DNA of 64,000 bases from an uncultured Fretibacterium sp. (GTDB taxonomy: Bacteria; Synergistota; Synergistia; Synergistales; Aminobacteriaceae), in NCBI GenBank assembly GCA_937900285.1, contig CALCEM010000049.1, positions 1-64,000 of the forward strand, given 5' to 3'. Below are positions 50,528 to 59,997 of this stretch, piece after piece. Both the position numbers and the translations under genes were made by a program. The notes under the pieces are model-generated. The model had not been told where the DNA came from and ran no database searches. It was given only the letters and a program-made list of their open reading frames with translations. How positions within the stretch are numbered: the first letter of the stretch is position 1; every line of letters starts with the position of its first letter.

Positions 50528-51514
50528 TTAAAATTCATGTAACGATGGATCAGGAATTATTTTATTATTTATGTTTCTCACACCGCGTTTATATGCATTG
50601 TGTCCAGCCATCGCAATCATTACGGCGTTATCTGTACAGCGTGAAATTTTAGGCAGCCAGACTTTAAAATTTTTCTGCTCGCTTAATCTTTCACGTAAAT
50701 TACTGTTCGCCGCAACTCCGCCAGAAACCGCAATTTTATTTATTCCAGTTAATTCAACCGCTAAATTTAATTTTGAAATTAATGCGTCTGTTATAGACTT
50801 TTGAAACGATGCACATAAATTATTTATTTCAGCTTTTAATATTTCTTCGCTCTCAAATTTTTTTACTTGCCATAATAACGCAGTTTTTAAACCGCTGAAA
50901 CTAAATTCAATTTCACGAGTATTTTTTAACGGAACCGGAAATTTAAATTTTAATTCATCGCCGTCCTTCGCAAGTTTATCTATTTCAGGGCCACCGGGAT
51001 ATTTCAAACCTAAAATTTTCGCCGCCTTGTCATATGCTTCCCCTGCTGCATCATCACGCGTGCATCCAAGTAATTTATATTCTCCAAAATTTTTTACGCA
51101 AATTATTTCAGTGTGTCCTCCCGAAACTATTAACGACAAAAAAGGAGGCTCTAAATTTTCAGCATCAATCAACGGCGCAAATAAATGCCCCTCCAAATGA
51201 TTAACGCCGATTAATGGAACGTTCCAAACTTGAGACAACGCTACAGCAATTTGAACACCAACCATTAAAGAACCCATTAAACCAGGCCCGCGAGTCACCG
51301 CTATTAAATCAGGTTTATAATTTTTCGTCGCAACATCAATCAACGGTAAAATATTTTCTAAATGTTTACGCGCTGCAAATTCCGGGATTACTCCGCCAAA
51401 TTCCGAATGATCTTTTATTTGACTCGATAAATATTCGCATAAAACTTCACGATCATTTTTTATCATCGCGATCCCCGTATCATCGCAACTCGTTTCTATT
51501 CCTAGAGTGATCAT
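50528..51514 (-). CDS. tsaD: tRNA N6-adenosine threonylcarbamoyltransferase
   Basis: TsaD transfers threonylcarbamoyl to A37 of ANN-decoding tRNAs, working with TsaB, TsaE and TsaC. The ASKHA fold is marked by GIETSCDDTG, RGPGLMGSLMVG, the metal-binding HLEGH pair H106/H110, SLIVSGGHTEI, and SGGVAANSNLRE. The 328-aa length is normal. No clear Shine-Dalgarno site lies in front of the ATG; the leader is A-rich and translation may depend on the small ORF upstream. It is the last gene of the ybaB-recR-ispDF-gltX run. Confidence 0.94.
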   Translation of the reverse strand: MITLGIETSCDDTGIAMIKNDREVLCEYLSSQIKDHSEFGGVIPEFAARKHLENILPLIDVATKNYKPDLIAVTRGPGLMGSLMVGVQIAVALSQVWNVPLIGVNHLEGHLFAPLIDAENLEPPFLSLIVSGGHTEIICVKNFGEYKLLGCTRDDAAGEAYDKAAKILGLKYPGGPEIDKLAKDGDELKFKFPVPLKNTREIEFSFSGLKTALLWQVKKFESEEILKAEINNLCASFQKSITDALISKLNLAVELTGINKIAVSGGVAANSNLRERLSEQKNFKVWLPKISRCTDNAVMIAMAGHNAYKRGVRNINNKIIPDPSLHEF

Positions 51515-51541
51515 TTTATTTTTTATTTTTATTTTATTTAT

Positions 51542-51733
51542 TTAACTGTATGAACTATCGACCGTAAATTCAGGCCAGAAATTTTCTATAAACTCATCAT
51601 AATATGGAAATAATCCGGGATCCATTACGTAATCGTTTGAAATATCTTCTTCAAATTCGTTTAATGCAAGGCTCCCAAACCATAAATTATTATCGCAGTC
51701 TCGAGTATGTGAAAACACCAGCATTTTTTTCAC
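51542..51733 (-). CDS. Small acidic hypothetical protein
   Basis: A 63-codon ORF between gltX and tsaD, starting at GTG 51733 or ATG 51724 behind CAGGG. The product is strongly acidic, with aromatic residues (FPYYDEFIENFWPEF), no signal peptide and no family I recognise. Its place in the only gap of an otherwise tight operon, and its wild-type-looking composition, favour a real gene. There is no independent proof. Confidence 0.4.
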   Translation of the reverse strand: MKKMLVFSHTRDCDNNLWFGSLALNEFEEDISNDYVMDPGLFPYYDEFIENFWPEFTVDSSYS

Positions 51734-51764
51734 CCTGTTTAATTTTTATTTTATATTTTATATT

Positions 51765-53123
51765 TTATTTAAATATTTCTGATACGCTCTGTTTACCCAT
51801 AACAAAAATTATTTGAGGCAGCGGCGCTCCATGTTCTTGGCCGGTTAAAATTATTCTCAACGGGTGGAAAAATTCACGACCCTTTAAATTATTCTGCTTC
51901 ATGAATCCGCGCAAAAATTTCTCAATCGAATTTACATCCCACTCGTTTAAATTTAATATTTCATCCGAAAATTCTTTACTCCATGAAACTTTTATATTAC
52001 ATTCCGGGCGTTCAACCAAAAATTTTAAACTTTCAGCCATCCCGTTTATAAATGGCACATCGTTTATAATTTCGCTCACCAAAATTTTAAGATCGTCAGC
52101 TGAATATTTTTCAAATCTCGAATCAAAATTAATTATATTTTTTGCAATTTCATCAGGGCTTTTATTATTCATTGCTTTTTTCTGCCAGAACATTAAATGA
52201 TCTTCATCATGAACTGGCGAAGATTTTACGATTCGAGACGGATCAAAATTTTTACACATGTCATTTAAATCAAGCAAATTAATATTTTTATCAGCACTCC
52301 AGCTCAACGTACCCAAATACGCCCGCAACGCTTCCGGCAAAAATCCGCGCTCACGATATTCCCTGATAGGTGTCGAACCCGTACGCTTCCCCAATTTTTT
52401 ACGCTCACTCGATAAAACCATCGGTATATGTATAAATTCCGGGCGAGGCCAGTTCAAAATATCAAGTAAAGCAATTTGGCGAGCAGTGTTCGGAATATGT
52501 TCATCTCCGCGAATTATGTGCGAAATTTTCATTAAATAATCATCAACAGCCGAAGCAAATATATATGTCGGAGTATTATCACTGCGCCATATTACAAAAT
52601 CTCCGATAGTTCCAGCCGGAAATATTTGATCACCGTGAACTACATCGTAAAATCTCGCCTCGTAATTTTCAGGGAGCTTCAATCTCCAACAAAATTTTAC
52701 GCCCGTTCTTATTCTCTCATCAATCTCTCCGCGCGTTAAATTCCTGCAATGCCCATCATATTTAGGAGGCGTATTGTTTTTTAATTGCTCCTCTCGCATC
52801 GTTTTCAATCTCTCATCTGAACAAAAACAAGGATATATATAATTTTTCTCCTTCAAAATTTCAAGATATTCAGAATAAATTTTATTGCGCTCACTCTGCC
52901 TGATAAATTCCGCATTATCCCAATTTAATCCAAGCCATTTTAAATCATAAATTAATTTCGTCTCATATTCCTTTTTTGATCGCTCCTGATCCGTGTCGTC
53001 AATCCTTAAATAAAATTTCCCGTCTTCATCTTTTCGTGCATATAAATAATTAAATAATGCAGTCCTCGCTCCTCCGATATGCAATTCTCCGGTAGGACTC
53101 GGCGCAAATCTCGTAATTATCAT
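51765..53123 (-). CDS. gltX: Glutamyl-tRNA synthetase
   Basis: A class Ib aminoacyl-tRNA synthetase. The HIGH-type motif is FAPSPTGELHIGGART (H15-G18). The zinc site C99, C101, Y122, C126 is intact. The KMSKS-type loop reads KLGKR at 243-247 where KLSKR is usual. The 452 aa are slightly shorter than the usual 465-490, mainly in the anticodon-binding C-terminus. No glnS is seen, so it could be non-discriminating and rely on GatCAB, but the window does not decide this. It follows ispDF by 36 bases. Confidence 0.94.
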   Translation of the reverse strand: MIITRFAPSPTGELHIGGARTALFNYLYARKDEDGKFYLRIDDTDQERSKKEYETKLIYDLKWLGLNWDNAEFIRQSERNKIYSEYLEILKEKNYIYPCFCSDERLKTMREEQLKNNTPPKYDGHCRNLTRGEIDERIRTGVKFCWRLKLPENYEARFYDVVHGDQIFPAGTIGDFVIWRSDNTPTYIFASAVDDYLMKISHIIRGDEHIPNTARQIALLDILNWPRPEFIHIPMVLSSERKKLGKRTGSTPIREYRERGFLPEALRAYLGTLSWSADKNINLLDLNDMCKNFDPSRIVKSSPVHDEDHLMFWQKKAMNNKSPDEIAKNIINFDSRFEKYSADDLKILVSEIINDVPFINGMAESLKFLVERPECNIKVSWSKEFSDEILNLNEWDVNSIEKFLRGFMKQNNLKGREFFHPLRIILTGQEHGAPLPQIIFVMGKQSVSEIFK

Positions 53124-53159
53124 TTTTTTATTTCATCTTCCACTTTTAATTTTTAATTT

Positions 53160-54275
53160 TTAATCTTTGCTCAACGTAGCAACCGCCCAGCACGTCATAT
53201 TTAAACCCGCTCCAGCATCGTCGAGTTCTTCAGCCGATTTAAATTTTAAATTAACATCAAAATATTTTGCAAGATTATTAATTATTATTTCGCGATATTT
53301 ATTTAATTTTGGTATTTGAGCCTGTAACACAACATCAATAAATTTTATTTCATAACCGGAATTTTTCACGAGCTTTATAACATTCTCAAGTAATTTAATG
53401 CTGTCCGCATCCTTAAAATTTTCGTCACTCGCTGGAAATAAATTCCCAATGTCCGGCAAATTCGCAGCACCTAAAATCGCATCCATTATCGAATGTGTAA
53501 TAATATCCGCATCGCTATGTCCCAATAATCCTACGGGCGAACCTTCAATTAAAATGCCACCTAAAATTAATTTCCGGCCTGGCTTTAATTTATGAACATC
53601 GTAACCTATTCCGGAACGAATAATATTTTTATTGCTGTTTATCAACGCGCGTGCAATTTCAAAATCTTCCGGCCATGTAATTTTAAAATTAAACTTTTCG
53701 CCCTTCACATAATTTAATTTATTTCCCGACAATAACCAGGCTTCAGCATCATCTTTTACGCTAATGTTATTTAAATTTTCAAGTGCATAAATCAATTTTT
53801 TAGTCGGGAAGCTTTGAGGGGTCTGCGTTATAAATAAATTTTCACGATCAACGCATGAAATATTATTGTTTTCAATTTTCTTCAAGGCATCTGCAACCGG
53901 CAAAACTGGAACAGCTCCGCAATTTTCATCAGTATTATAAATTAAATCGCGCAATAAATTCTCACTCAATAACGGCCTCGCTGCATCATGAATCATAACG
54001 AAATCACAATTACATTTCTTCAGCCCGTTTAAAACTGAATCCGAACGTTCTGCGCCGCCATGAGCAATTATTAAATTTTGGGTTAAATTGTTTTCTAAAA
54101 TTTCGCCGTCCGGTATCACTAAAATTATTTCACAGATTTCCGGGATATTTTTCGCAACGTTTACGCTCCATTGCCATAATTGCAAATTTCCAAGCTTCGT
54201 AAACTGCTTTTTAAATCCAATTCGAGAACCTTTACCGCCCGCAAGTATTACAAACGAAAAATTTTTATTTTGCAT
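53160..54275 (-). CDS. ispDF: Bifunctional IspD/IspF enzyme of the MEP pathway
   Basis: Residues 1-215 are 2-C-methyl-D-erythritol 4-phosphate cytidylyltransferase: VILAGGKGSRIGFKKQF, HDAARPLL and a DDAEAW-type motif. Residues about 220-371 are 2-C-methyl-D-erythritol 2,4-cyclodiphosphate synthase with zinc ligands D226, H228 (GYDVHKL) and H261 (GHSDADIITHS). The fusion is known in several phyla, including alpha-proteobacteria. The C-terminal TTE-type CTP loop is degenerate (KSAEELDDAG). It starts seven bases after recR without a clear ribosome site, so coupling is likely. IspE, which acts between the two activities, is at 1.2 kb. Confidence 0.94.
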   Translation of the reverse strand: MQNKNFSFVILAGGKGSRIGFKKQFTKLGNLQLWQWSVNVAKNIPEICEIILVIPDGEILENNLTQNLIIAHGGAERSDSVLNGLKKCNCDFVMIHDAARPLLSENLLRDLIYNTDENCGAVPVLPVADALKKIENNNISCVDRENLFITQTPQSFPTKKLIYALENLNNISVKDDAEAWLLSGNKLNYVKGEKFNFKITWPEDFEIARALINSNKNIIRSGIGYDVHKLKPGRKLILGGILIEGSPVGLLGHSDADIITHSIMDAILGAANLPDIGNLFPASDENFKDADSIKLLENVIKLVKNSGYEIKFIDVVLQAQIPKLNKYREIIINNLAKYFDVNLKFKSAEELDDAGAGLNMTCWAVATLSKD

Positions 54276-54281
54276 TTTGTC

Positions 54282-54890
54282 TCATAAATTTAAATCCGCG
54301 TCCGTTCGGGCTTCCAGAGCCATATGTAACGTTAATTTGTCTGCAAATTCTATAGTGCTGCCCATCGGTAAACCCATAGCGAGACGAGATATTTTATTAA
54401 TTTTCAATCCAGAATTTTTTAATATTTCTACAAGCGCATAATATGTTAAATCGCCTTCAACTTTTGGATTGGTAGCGATAATAATTTCATCGGGATTATT
54501 TTTTTTTACGTGATCAAGCAAAAAATTTATTGTGCATTCGCTTAATTCTTTTTCTTCATAAGGCGAGACGATTTCTCCCAAAACATGATATAAACCGTTA
54601 TAAATTTTGGCGTGCTCAAATGCTGTTAAAGTTTCCAGATCTTCAACGATGCATAAAATATTTTTATCCCGCAAAGGATCAGAACAAATTTCGCAGGGAT
54701 CAGAGCCTGAAATATTTCCGCAATTGGAACATGTAAATAAATTATTTTTGGCTGTAGCTATAATTTTGCCGATGTTATATAATTCCCGCTTATTTTTTTT
54801 CAGCAGATAAAAAGCCATGCGCCTCGCACTTTTAGGACCGATGCCGGGAAATTGTTTAAAAATATTAATTAATTCTGTGATCGAATCCAT
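54282..54890 (-). CDS. recR: Recombination mediator RecR
   Basis: RecR helps RecFOR load RecA on gapped DNA. A helix-hairpin-helix (FPGIGPKSARRMAF) is followed by a C4 zinc site (C54, C57, C66, C69), then a Toprim domain with ILCIVEDLETLTAFE and a C-terminal Walker-like GLPMGSTIEFAD. Length 202 aa. It follows ybaB, the common ybaB-recR pair, although dnaX is not upstream here. Confidence 0.95.
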   Translation of the reverse strand: MDSITELINIFKQFPGIGPKSARRMAFYLLKKNKRELYNIGKIIATAKNNLFTCSNCGNISGSDPCEICSDPLRDKNILCIVEDLETLTAFEHAKIYNGLYHVLGEIVSPYEEKELSECTINFLLDHVKKNNPDEIIIATNPKVEGDLTYYALVEILKNSGLKINKISRLAMGLPMGSTIEFADKLTLHMALEARTDADLNL

Positions 54891-54919
54891 TTAAAATTTT
54901 AAAATTTAAAATCGAATCG

Positions 54920-55228
54920 CTAAAATAATCCTGGAATACCAAAACCGCCCGTAATTGCTCCCATTTTATCTTTTATTAAATCCTGACTTTTTTTAATTCC
55001 TTCGTTTACTGCAGAATTTATTAAATCTTCGAGCATGTCTTTTTCATCTGGGTTAATAACTTCGGGATCGATTTTTATGCTTACTAAATTGCCGGCTCCG
55101 TTAAAAGTAGCGATGACCATTCCGCCCCCAACGCTAGCCTCAACAGTTTCGTTTGAAACTTCATCCTGTAATTTTTTCATTTGGTTTTGTATCTGCATGG
55201 CCTGTTTTACTAAATTGTTAACTTTCAA
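54920..55228 (-). CDS. ybaB: YbaB/EbfC family nucleoid-associated protein
   Basis: A small DNA-binding protein with a long alpha-helical N-terminus (VNNLVKQAMQIQNQMKKLQDEV) and the conserved GGGMVIATFNGAGNLVSIKIDPE strand region, ending in a glycine-rich tail. TTG 55228 behind GGCGGTGA aligns with the family start and gives 102 aa. The frame remains open to 55276, but the extra residues are not family-like. It is the first gene of the recR-ispDF-gltX run. Confidence 0.9.
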   Translation of the reverse strand: MKVNNLVKQAMQIQNQMKKLQDEVSNETVEASVGGGMVIATFNGAGNLVSIKIDPEVINPDEKDMLEDLINSAVNEGIKKSQDLIKDKMGAITGGFGIPGLF

Positions 55229-55287
55229 AATAAATTCACCGCCAGAAATATTTTTTATTTTTGCAAATTTTATCACGTATCACGCAT

Positions 55288-55342
55288 AAAAAATCCCATC
55301 CCGTTAAAATTTTAAAATTTAATCTTTAATCTAACAGGATGG
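55288..55342 (-). terminator. Terminator of the ABC importer operon
   Basis: CCATCC-C-GTTA (55296-55306) pairs with TAAC-A-GGATGG (55332-55342) with one mismatch. On the minus strand it is followed by TTTTTT. Confidence 0.7.
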
Positions 55343-55358
55343 AATAACAAATTTAAAA

Positions 55359-56462
55359 TTATTCTTTATCTTCGAGAACTTTCGTTAATAATGGGTCAAA
55401 TGATAATGAAACGTTTTCGCCTTCGTTCCAAATTTTTTTAACGTCAGGGTTATCGATTTGGACTAAAACATTACCGAGATCGGTTTTCACCCAAGTTTCT
55501 ACGCTGTTGCCCAAATAAATATTAGCTGTTACAGTTCCGTCTTCAACACCTGCGCCGGGTTCACCGAGTGATAAAGATTCCGGGCGAGCCATAATAACGG
55601 CATGATCTCCAGCGTTTAAATTTTTGTTCCATTTAGATGTCTCGAACCTCTGGCCTTTAATTTCAACGTGACATTCATTTTCAGAAATTCCTTTAACTTC
55701 GCACGGGAAAAACGCAACTTTACCGACGAAGCCAGCGACAAATTTATTTACCGGGTCTCTGTAAATATCGCTAGGAGTTCCCATCTGGATAATTTTCCCG
55801 CCCTTCATTACGATAATGCGATCAGACAAGCTCATTGCTTCAACTCTATCATGAGTAACGTACATGGCCGTAATTCCTAAAGATTTTTGAAGCCTGCGAA
55901 TTTCTACGCGCATTTGTTCACGTAAAAGTGCATCGAGATTAGATAAAGGTTCATCGAGCAATAAAACTGACGGCTCAACGATCAAAGATCTTGCGAGGGC
56001 GACGCGTTGTTGCTGACCTCCTGATAATCTTGATGGCGGACGTTTAGCCATTTGACCGAGTCCGACCATTTCCAAAAATTTTTGTACTTTTTCTGCGATT
56101 TCTTTATTTGGGACTTTACGCAGTTTTAAACCATAAGCGACATTTTCAAAAACATTCATATGCGGAAATAATCCGTAACTTTGAAATACCATCGCTGTAT
56201 CGCGTTTATTAGGCGGAGTGTTAGTAACATCATTTTCACCGATCATAATTCTGCCCGAAGTAGGCTGCTCGAAACCTGATAACATTCTCAACACCGTAGT
56301 TTTTCCGCAACCTGAAGGCCCTAAAAGTGTAACGAGTTCGCCCGGTTCTAATTTAAACGAGACTCCGCCAACTGCAGCAACATCCTGCCCTGATTGTGGG
56401 TCGCGGAAGATTTTCGTAATATTTTCGAGTGTTACGGATTTAGATTTATTATTATTTGACAA
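55359..56462 (-). CDS. ABC importer ATP-binding protein (FbpC/PotA type)
   Basis: A 367-aa ATPase: Walker A GPSGCGKT (48-55), signature LSGGQQQR (146-153), Walker B VLLLDEPLSNLDA (D170, E171), and H-loop THDRVEAMSLSD. A C-terminal TOBE domain (about 240-360) is typical of CUT1/FbpC/PotA ATPases. It starts at TTG behind GAGGCG. With the fused permease and the binding protein it forms a complete importer; the closest pattern is ferric iron or phosphonate/thiamine-type uptake. Confidence 0.92.
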   Translation of the reverse strand: MSNNNKSKSVTLENITKIFRDPQSGQDVAAVGGVSFKLEPGELVTLLGPSGCGKTTVLRMLSGFEQPTSGRIMIGENDVTNTPPNKRDTAMVFQSYGLFPHMNVFENVAYGLKLRKVPNKEIAEKVQKFLEMVGLGQMAKRPPSRLSGGQQQRVALARSLIVEPSVLLLDEPLSNLDALLREQMRVEIRRLQKSLGITAMYVTHDRVEAMSLSDRIIVMKGGKIIQMGTPSDIYRDPVNKFVAGFVGKVAFFPCEVKGISENECHVEIKGQRFETSKWNKNLNAGDHAVIMARPESLSLGEPGAGVEDGTVTANIYLGNSVETWVKTDLGNVLVQIDNPDVKKIWNEGENVSLSFDPLLTKVLEDKE

Positions 56463-56515
56463 TTTGTATACGCCTCACTTAAAAATTTAATAATTTAATA
56501 AAAAATATTTTTGCA

Positions 56516-58720
56516 TCACGTTACGTTTTTCATTAAATTTGAATTCTCACGAACAAGCAAACGCATTAAACCAAATGCACCAAATACAATTATTATTAAT
56601 AACGTCGATAACACGCTCGCAAGTCCAAATCTTAAATTTTCCGAAAAATTGTAAATTAACACCGTCAAATGATACCAACGCGCAGAAATTAAAAATATTA
56701 CGGCACTTACAGCAGTCATCGATCTCACAAACGTATATGACAAACTCGACAAAAATGCAGGTCTCACTAACGGCAATACAACCGTCCTAAATACAGTAGC
56801 TTGATCCGCTCCCAAATCCGTAGCAGCTTCCTCAATTGATGGATCGATCTGCCTTAACGAAGCGATGCCGCCTTCAATTCCGACCGGTAATTCTCGAATT
56901 ACATAATTAATTATTATTATTGCCGCAGTCCCGACCAAAATTATCGGCGCATGATTGAAAGCTAAAATATAACTGATGCCGACCAAAGTTCCAGGCAACG
57001 CAAACGGTGTCATTAATAATATTTCGAGCAGTCTTTTACCGTGAAATTTTTTCCGGACGATCAATAATGCCGCTATCATTGCAATTATTCCCGCCATCGG
57101 TGTAGCAATCGCCGCAAGTGTAACCGTGTCAAATAATGCATCGCGCGATCTGGTTATTGCTTCGGTGATATTTTCCAAACTGAACGTGTAATCTATTCCC
57201 CAATTTTTAACGAAACATCCCGCAAATATCGTCCCGTATAAAAGAATTAAGAAAAATATTATTATTAAAATTATTCCTACCAAAAATTTACGCACGCCCG
57301 GTGTTGTTAATTCTGTGATTCGCCCTGAAGGTTTTCCGGTTACTGTTACGTAAGATTTACGCGCAACCCAAAACCTCTGAACTAAAAACGCCGTCAACGT
57401 TGGCAGTAATAATAATATCGATAACGCTGCACCATGTCCGAGCCTGTTCATTCCTGTAACTTCGATGTAACTTTCAAGCGATAACACCCGCAAATCTCCA
57501 GCCAATAATAACGGGTTCGCAAAATCTGCAAGCGATGTCGTAAAAACTAAAAGCCACGCGCTCAACAATCCCGGAACTGTTAAAGGCAACGTAATAGATT
57601 TAAAAGTCTTAAACCTTCCAGCAGATAAATTTAACGATGCCTCTTCGTACGTCGAATCTATAGCCTGCAACACTCCGCCCAAAGTTAAAAAAGCAATTGG
57701 AAACATTCCCATCGTTTGAACTAATACTAAACCGGGAAGGCCGTAAATTGAAAAATTTAAACCGATCACCCGAAGCCAGCGCGTTATTAAACCGTTATTG
57801 CCGAATAATAATATTATTGAGAGCGTCAACGAAAACGGAGGCGATATAACCGGTAATACTCCCATCGTTGAAATTAATTTTTTAAATGGAGCATTCGTCC
57901 GAGCTACAACAAACGCAAATAAAAATCCGACTATTGTCGAAAATGTTGCGGTCCAGCATCCTAATTTTAAGCTGCCGATCAACGCAGAAATATATCCCTC
58001 TGAATTTAAAATATTTTTCCAGATTCCCAGCGAAAATTTACCGTTTTCAATAAATGAAAGTCTTAACGCCTCAAATAACGGATATGCTACAAATGTTATC
58101 GTCATCAAAAATAATCCGGCCAGCGCAAAACCTACAATCGGATCACGGCTCATCATTACCTGCCAGATTACTACGGCAAATAATATAAATGCTGCTCCGA
58201 ATAACATTTTTAACATGTTCATAAATCCTCGCTCGCCTTCGGTGTTGAACGAAAATATTAAAGCTCCGTCAATGTCATGAGTTTTTAAATTTACAGCTGG
58301 TGCGAAAAATAATGCTTGTTCTTCTTCAGTGCCGATCGTCCAATTTTTAACGCTTCTGTAAATTTCTTCGTAAGCTGCGTGATCAAATCCTTTTGAAAAT
58401 TCCGGGTCAGTTGAAAATTTCATACATAAATCGGATAAATTTTGATCACCTTCCGGAGTTTCGTTTAAATTTTCTCCGGGCATTGGGATATTTTTAACGA
58501 AAGCAACTTTATAAGTATTTTTTTCTTCTGCCAGTCTCGTGAGCCATGCGCTAATATTTTCAGGCTCTGAAGGATATCCGGCTGTAACTGTTTCGACTGT
58601 TTCACGTTGGGAAGCTCTTGACTGTTTTAAAAATTCATCTCGGACGCTCGTAAATATCCAATATCCAACGAGAACAACAAACAGCATCATTAATATAAAA
58701 TGTAAAGCCTGTTTTTTCAT
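56516..58720 (-). CDS. Fused ABC importer permease (two MetI-type domains) with an extra periplasmic domain
   Basis: A 734-aa protein. Two permease domains each have an EAA loop (YEEASLNLSAGRFKTFKSITLP and IEEAATDLGADQATVFRTVVLP, shown in part), as in FbpB-type iron permeases. In front of the first domain there is an extra module: a membrane helix at 7-23, a soluble region of about 145 residues (24-170), and a second helix at 172-189. This soluble part should face the periplasm and is not part of standard FbpB. It could be a ligand-sensing or receptor-docking domain; no family recognised. AGGAGG lies 8 bases before the ATG. A leaky hairpin separates it from the binding-protein gene. Confidence 0.88.
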   Translation of the reverse strand: MKKQALHFILMMLFVVLVGYWIFTSVRDEFLKQSRASQRETVETVTAGYPSEPENISAWLTRLAEEKNTYKVAFVKNIPMPGENLNETPEGDQNLSDLCMKFSTDPEFSKGFDHAAYEEIYRSVKNWTIGTEEEQALFFAPAVNLKTHDIDGALIFSFNTEGERGFMNMLKMLFGAAFILFAVVIWQVMMSRDPIVGFALAGLFLMTITFVAYPLFEALRLSFIENGKFSLGIWKNILNSEGYISALIGSLKLGCWTATFSTIVGFLFAFVVARTNAPFKKLISTMGVLPVISPPFSLTLSIILLFGNNGLITRWLRVIGLNFSIYGLPGLVLVQTMGMFPIAFLTLGGVLQAIDSTYEEASLNLSAGRFKTFKSITLPLTVPGLLSAWLLVFTTSLADFANPLLLAGDLRVLSLESYIEVTGMNRLGHGAALSILLLLPTLTAFLVQRFWVARKSYVTVTGKPSGRITELTTPGVRKFLVGIILIIIFFLILLYGTIFAGCFVKNWGIDYTFSLENITEAITRSRDALFDTVTLAAIATPMAGIIAMIAALLIVRKKFHGKRLLEILLMTPFALPGTLVGISYILAFNHAPIILVGTAAIIIINYVIRELPVGIEGGIASLRQIDPSIEEAATDLGADQATVFRTVVLPLVRPAFLSSLSYTFVRSMTAVSAVIFLISARWYHLTVLIYNFSENLRFGLASVLSTLLIIIVFGAFGLMRLLVRENSNLMKNVT

Positions 58721-58734
58721 GTGATGCCTCCTAT

Positions 58735-58772
58735 AAAATAAAGGCCCCCCGAATTTTTTTTAAACGAGAGGC
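58735..58772 (-). terminator. Intercistronic hairpin between binding protein and permease
   Basis: On the minus strand GCCTCTCG (58772-58765) pairs with CGGGGGGC (58751-58744) using G-U pairs, followed by CTTTATTTT. It probably reduces, but does not block, transcription into the permease gene. Confidence 0.5.
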
Positions 58773-58794
58773 ATAAAATTTTTAGACAATAAAA

Positions 58795-59796
58795 TTATTT
58801 TTCCGGAGCTGTTGAAATTTCTTCATTCCAGCGTTTGAGTAAACGTTCTTTATTTGCTGCGTCCCATTGGTCGTCCTGGTTTACTAAATTCATGCGTGCG
58901 AGTGAGAAACCTGTATCAGTTGGGGTCGCTAAATTTGATAACGGAATTACGTACCATCTTGCGATTATGTCCATAGCTTTACGACCGAGAATCCAATCAT
59001 ATAATTTTTTTGCGTTGAGAGGATCCGGGCCGTCCTTTAAAATTGACATTGATGCAGTTTCGAAACCAGTTCCATCAGATGGGATGACTATTTCAATTTT
59101 TGCGCCTTCTCTTTGTAATTTAATTTGATCGTGTAAATAACCTATAGCGATTGGAATTTCACCGAGTGCGCAGGATTTTCCCGGAGCTGAACCGGAACGG
59201 GTAAATTGTTCAACGGATTTCGCGAGATTTTTAAAATATTCAAACGCTTTATCTTCATCGCCGTCGAAAATTCTTATTACTGTCGTTATCATGTTGTAAG
59301 CTGTACCGGAAGTACTTGGATGAGCGACGCGGACTTTTTTGGCGTATTCCGGTTTAATTAAATCCGCCCAAGATTTTGGCATCGACAAATTTAACTCTTT
59401 AGCGCGTTCAACATTCATACAAAAAGCTATCGGTCCGACATAAAGTCCAGTCCAAAAATTATCTGGATCCCTATATCTTGATGGAATACTGTTCGCAACT
59501 CTCGAACGATAAGGAGCAGTAAGTCTTCTATTTTTCGCTTCAATGTGTTGAGTTCCAACGCCCCCGACCCAAATACTAGCTTGAGGGTTAGCGCGTTCTG
59601 CTTCGAGTCTTGCGATTGCTTCTCCGCCTGATAATCTGACCCATTCGACTTTAATGCCGGTTTCTGATTCAAATTCATCAAATAACGCTTTTGCTAAAGG
59701 CTCTTCCATAGTTGTATAAGCCTTGACAACTTCGCCAGCAAATGAGCAGCTTGCAAAAATCAACAAACAAATTAACGCTGATAAAAATTTTTTCAT
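58795..59796 (-). CDS. ABC importer substrate-binding protein, ferric iron/thiamine type
   Basis: A periplasmic type II binding protein (333 aa) of the FbpA/thiB group. A signal peptide of about 20 residues ends SFA. AYTTMEEPLAKALFDEFESETGIKVEW is the first lobe. RVAHPSTSGTAYNMITTVI and SGSAPGKSCALGEIPIAIGYLHDQ are ligand-pocket segments. ATG 59796 with GGAGG (9-base spacer) is preferred over a TTG overlapping that site. The usual paired tyrosines of FbpA are not evident, so iron, a phosphonate, or another small ligand remains possible. First gene of the importer operon. Confidence 0.88.
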   Translation of the reverse strand: MKKFLSALICLLIFASCSFAGEVVKAYTTMEEPLAKALFDEFESETGIKVEWVRLSGGEAIARLEAERANPQASIWVGGVGTQHIEAKNRRLTAPYRSRVANSIPSRYRDPDNFWTGLYVGPIAFCMNVERAKELNLSMPKSWADLIKPEYAKKVRVAHPSTSGTAYNMITTVIRIFDGDEDKAFEYFKNLAKSVEQFTRSGSAPGKSCALGEIPIAIGYLHDQIKLQREGAKIEIVIPSDGTGFETASMSILKDGPDPLNAKKLYDWILGRKAMDIIARWYVIPLSNLATPTDTGFSLARMNLVNQDDQWDAANKERLLKRWNEEISTAPEK

Positions 59797-59895
59797 GAAT
59801 CCAGCCTCCAAAAATAAAAATAAACTGCACGAATTTGAATATTTTATTATTCGCTGAAATTTTTCAAAATGATATTTTTACGGGAGAAATTTGAC

Positions 59896-59957
59896 AAAAA
59901 ATAAAAATAAAAATAAAAAGTGAAGCACACCCAAAAATTTAAAAAGTATGCTCCACT
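59896..59957 (-). terminator. Terminator of the aldolase gene
   Basis: AGTG-A-AGCA (59919-59927) pairs with TGCT-C-CACT (59949-59957). On the minus strand it is followed by repeated TTTTTA units. Confidence 0.6.
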
Positions 59958-59997
59958 CGAAAAATTTAAAATTAAATCAAATCAAACTAAATATTTT

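Noticed and set aside
59896..59920. AAAAAT tandem repeat before the aldolase terminator as a contingency repeat
   Set aside because: It is the T-rich tail of the minus-strand terminator and not inside or upstream of a coding start.
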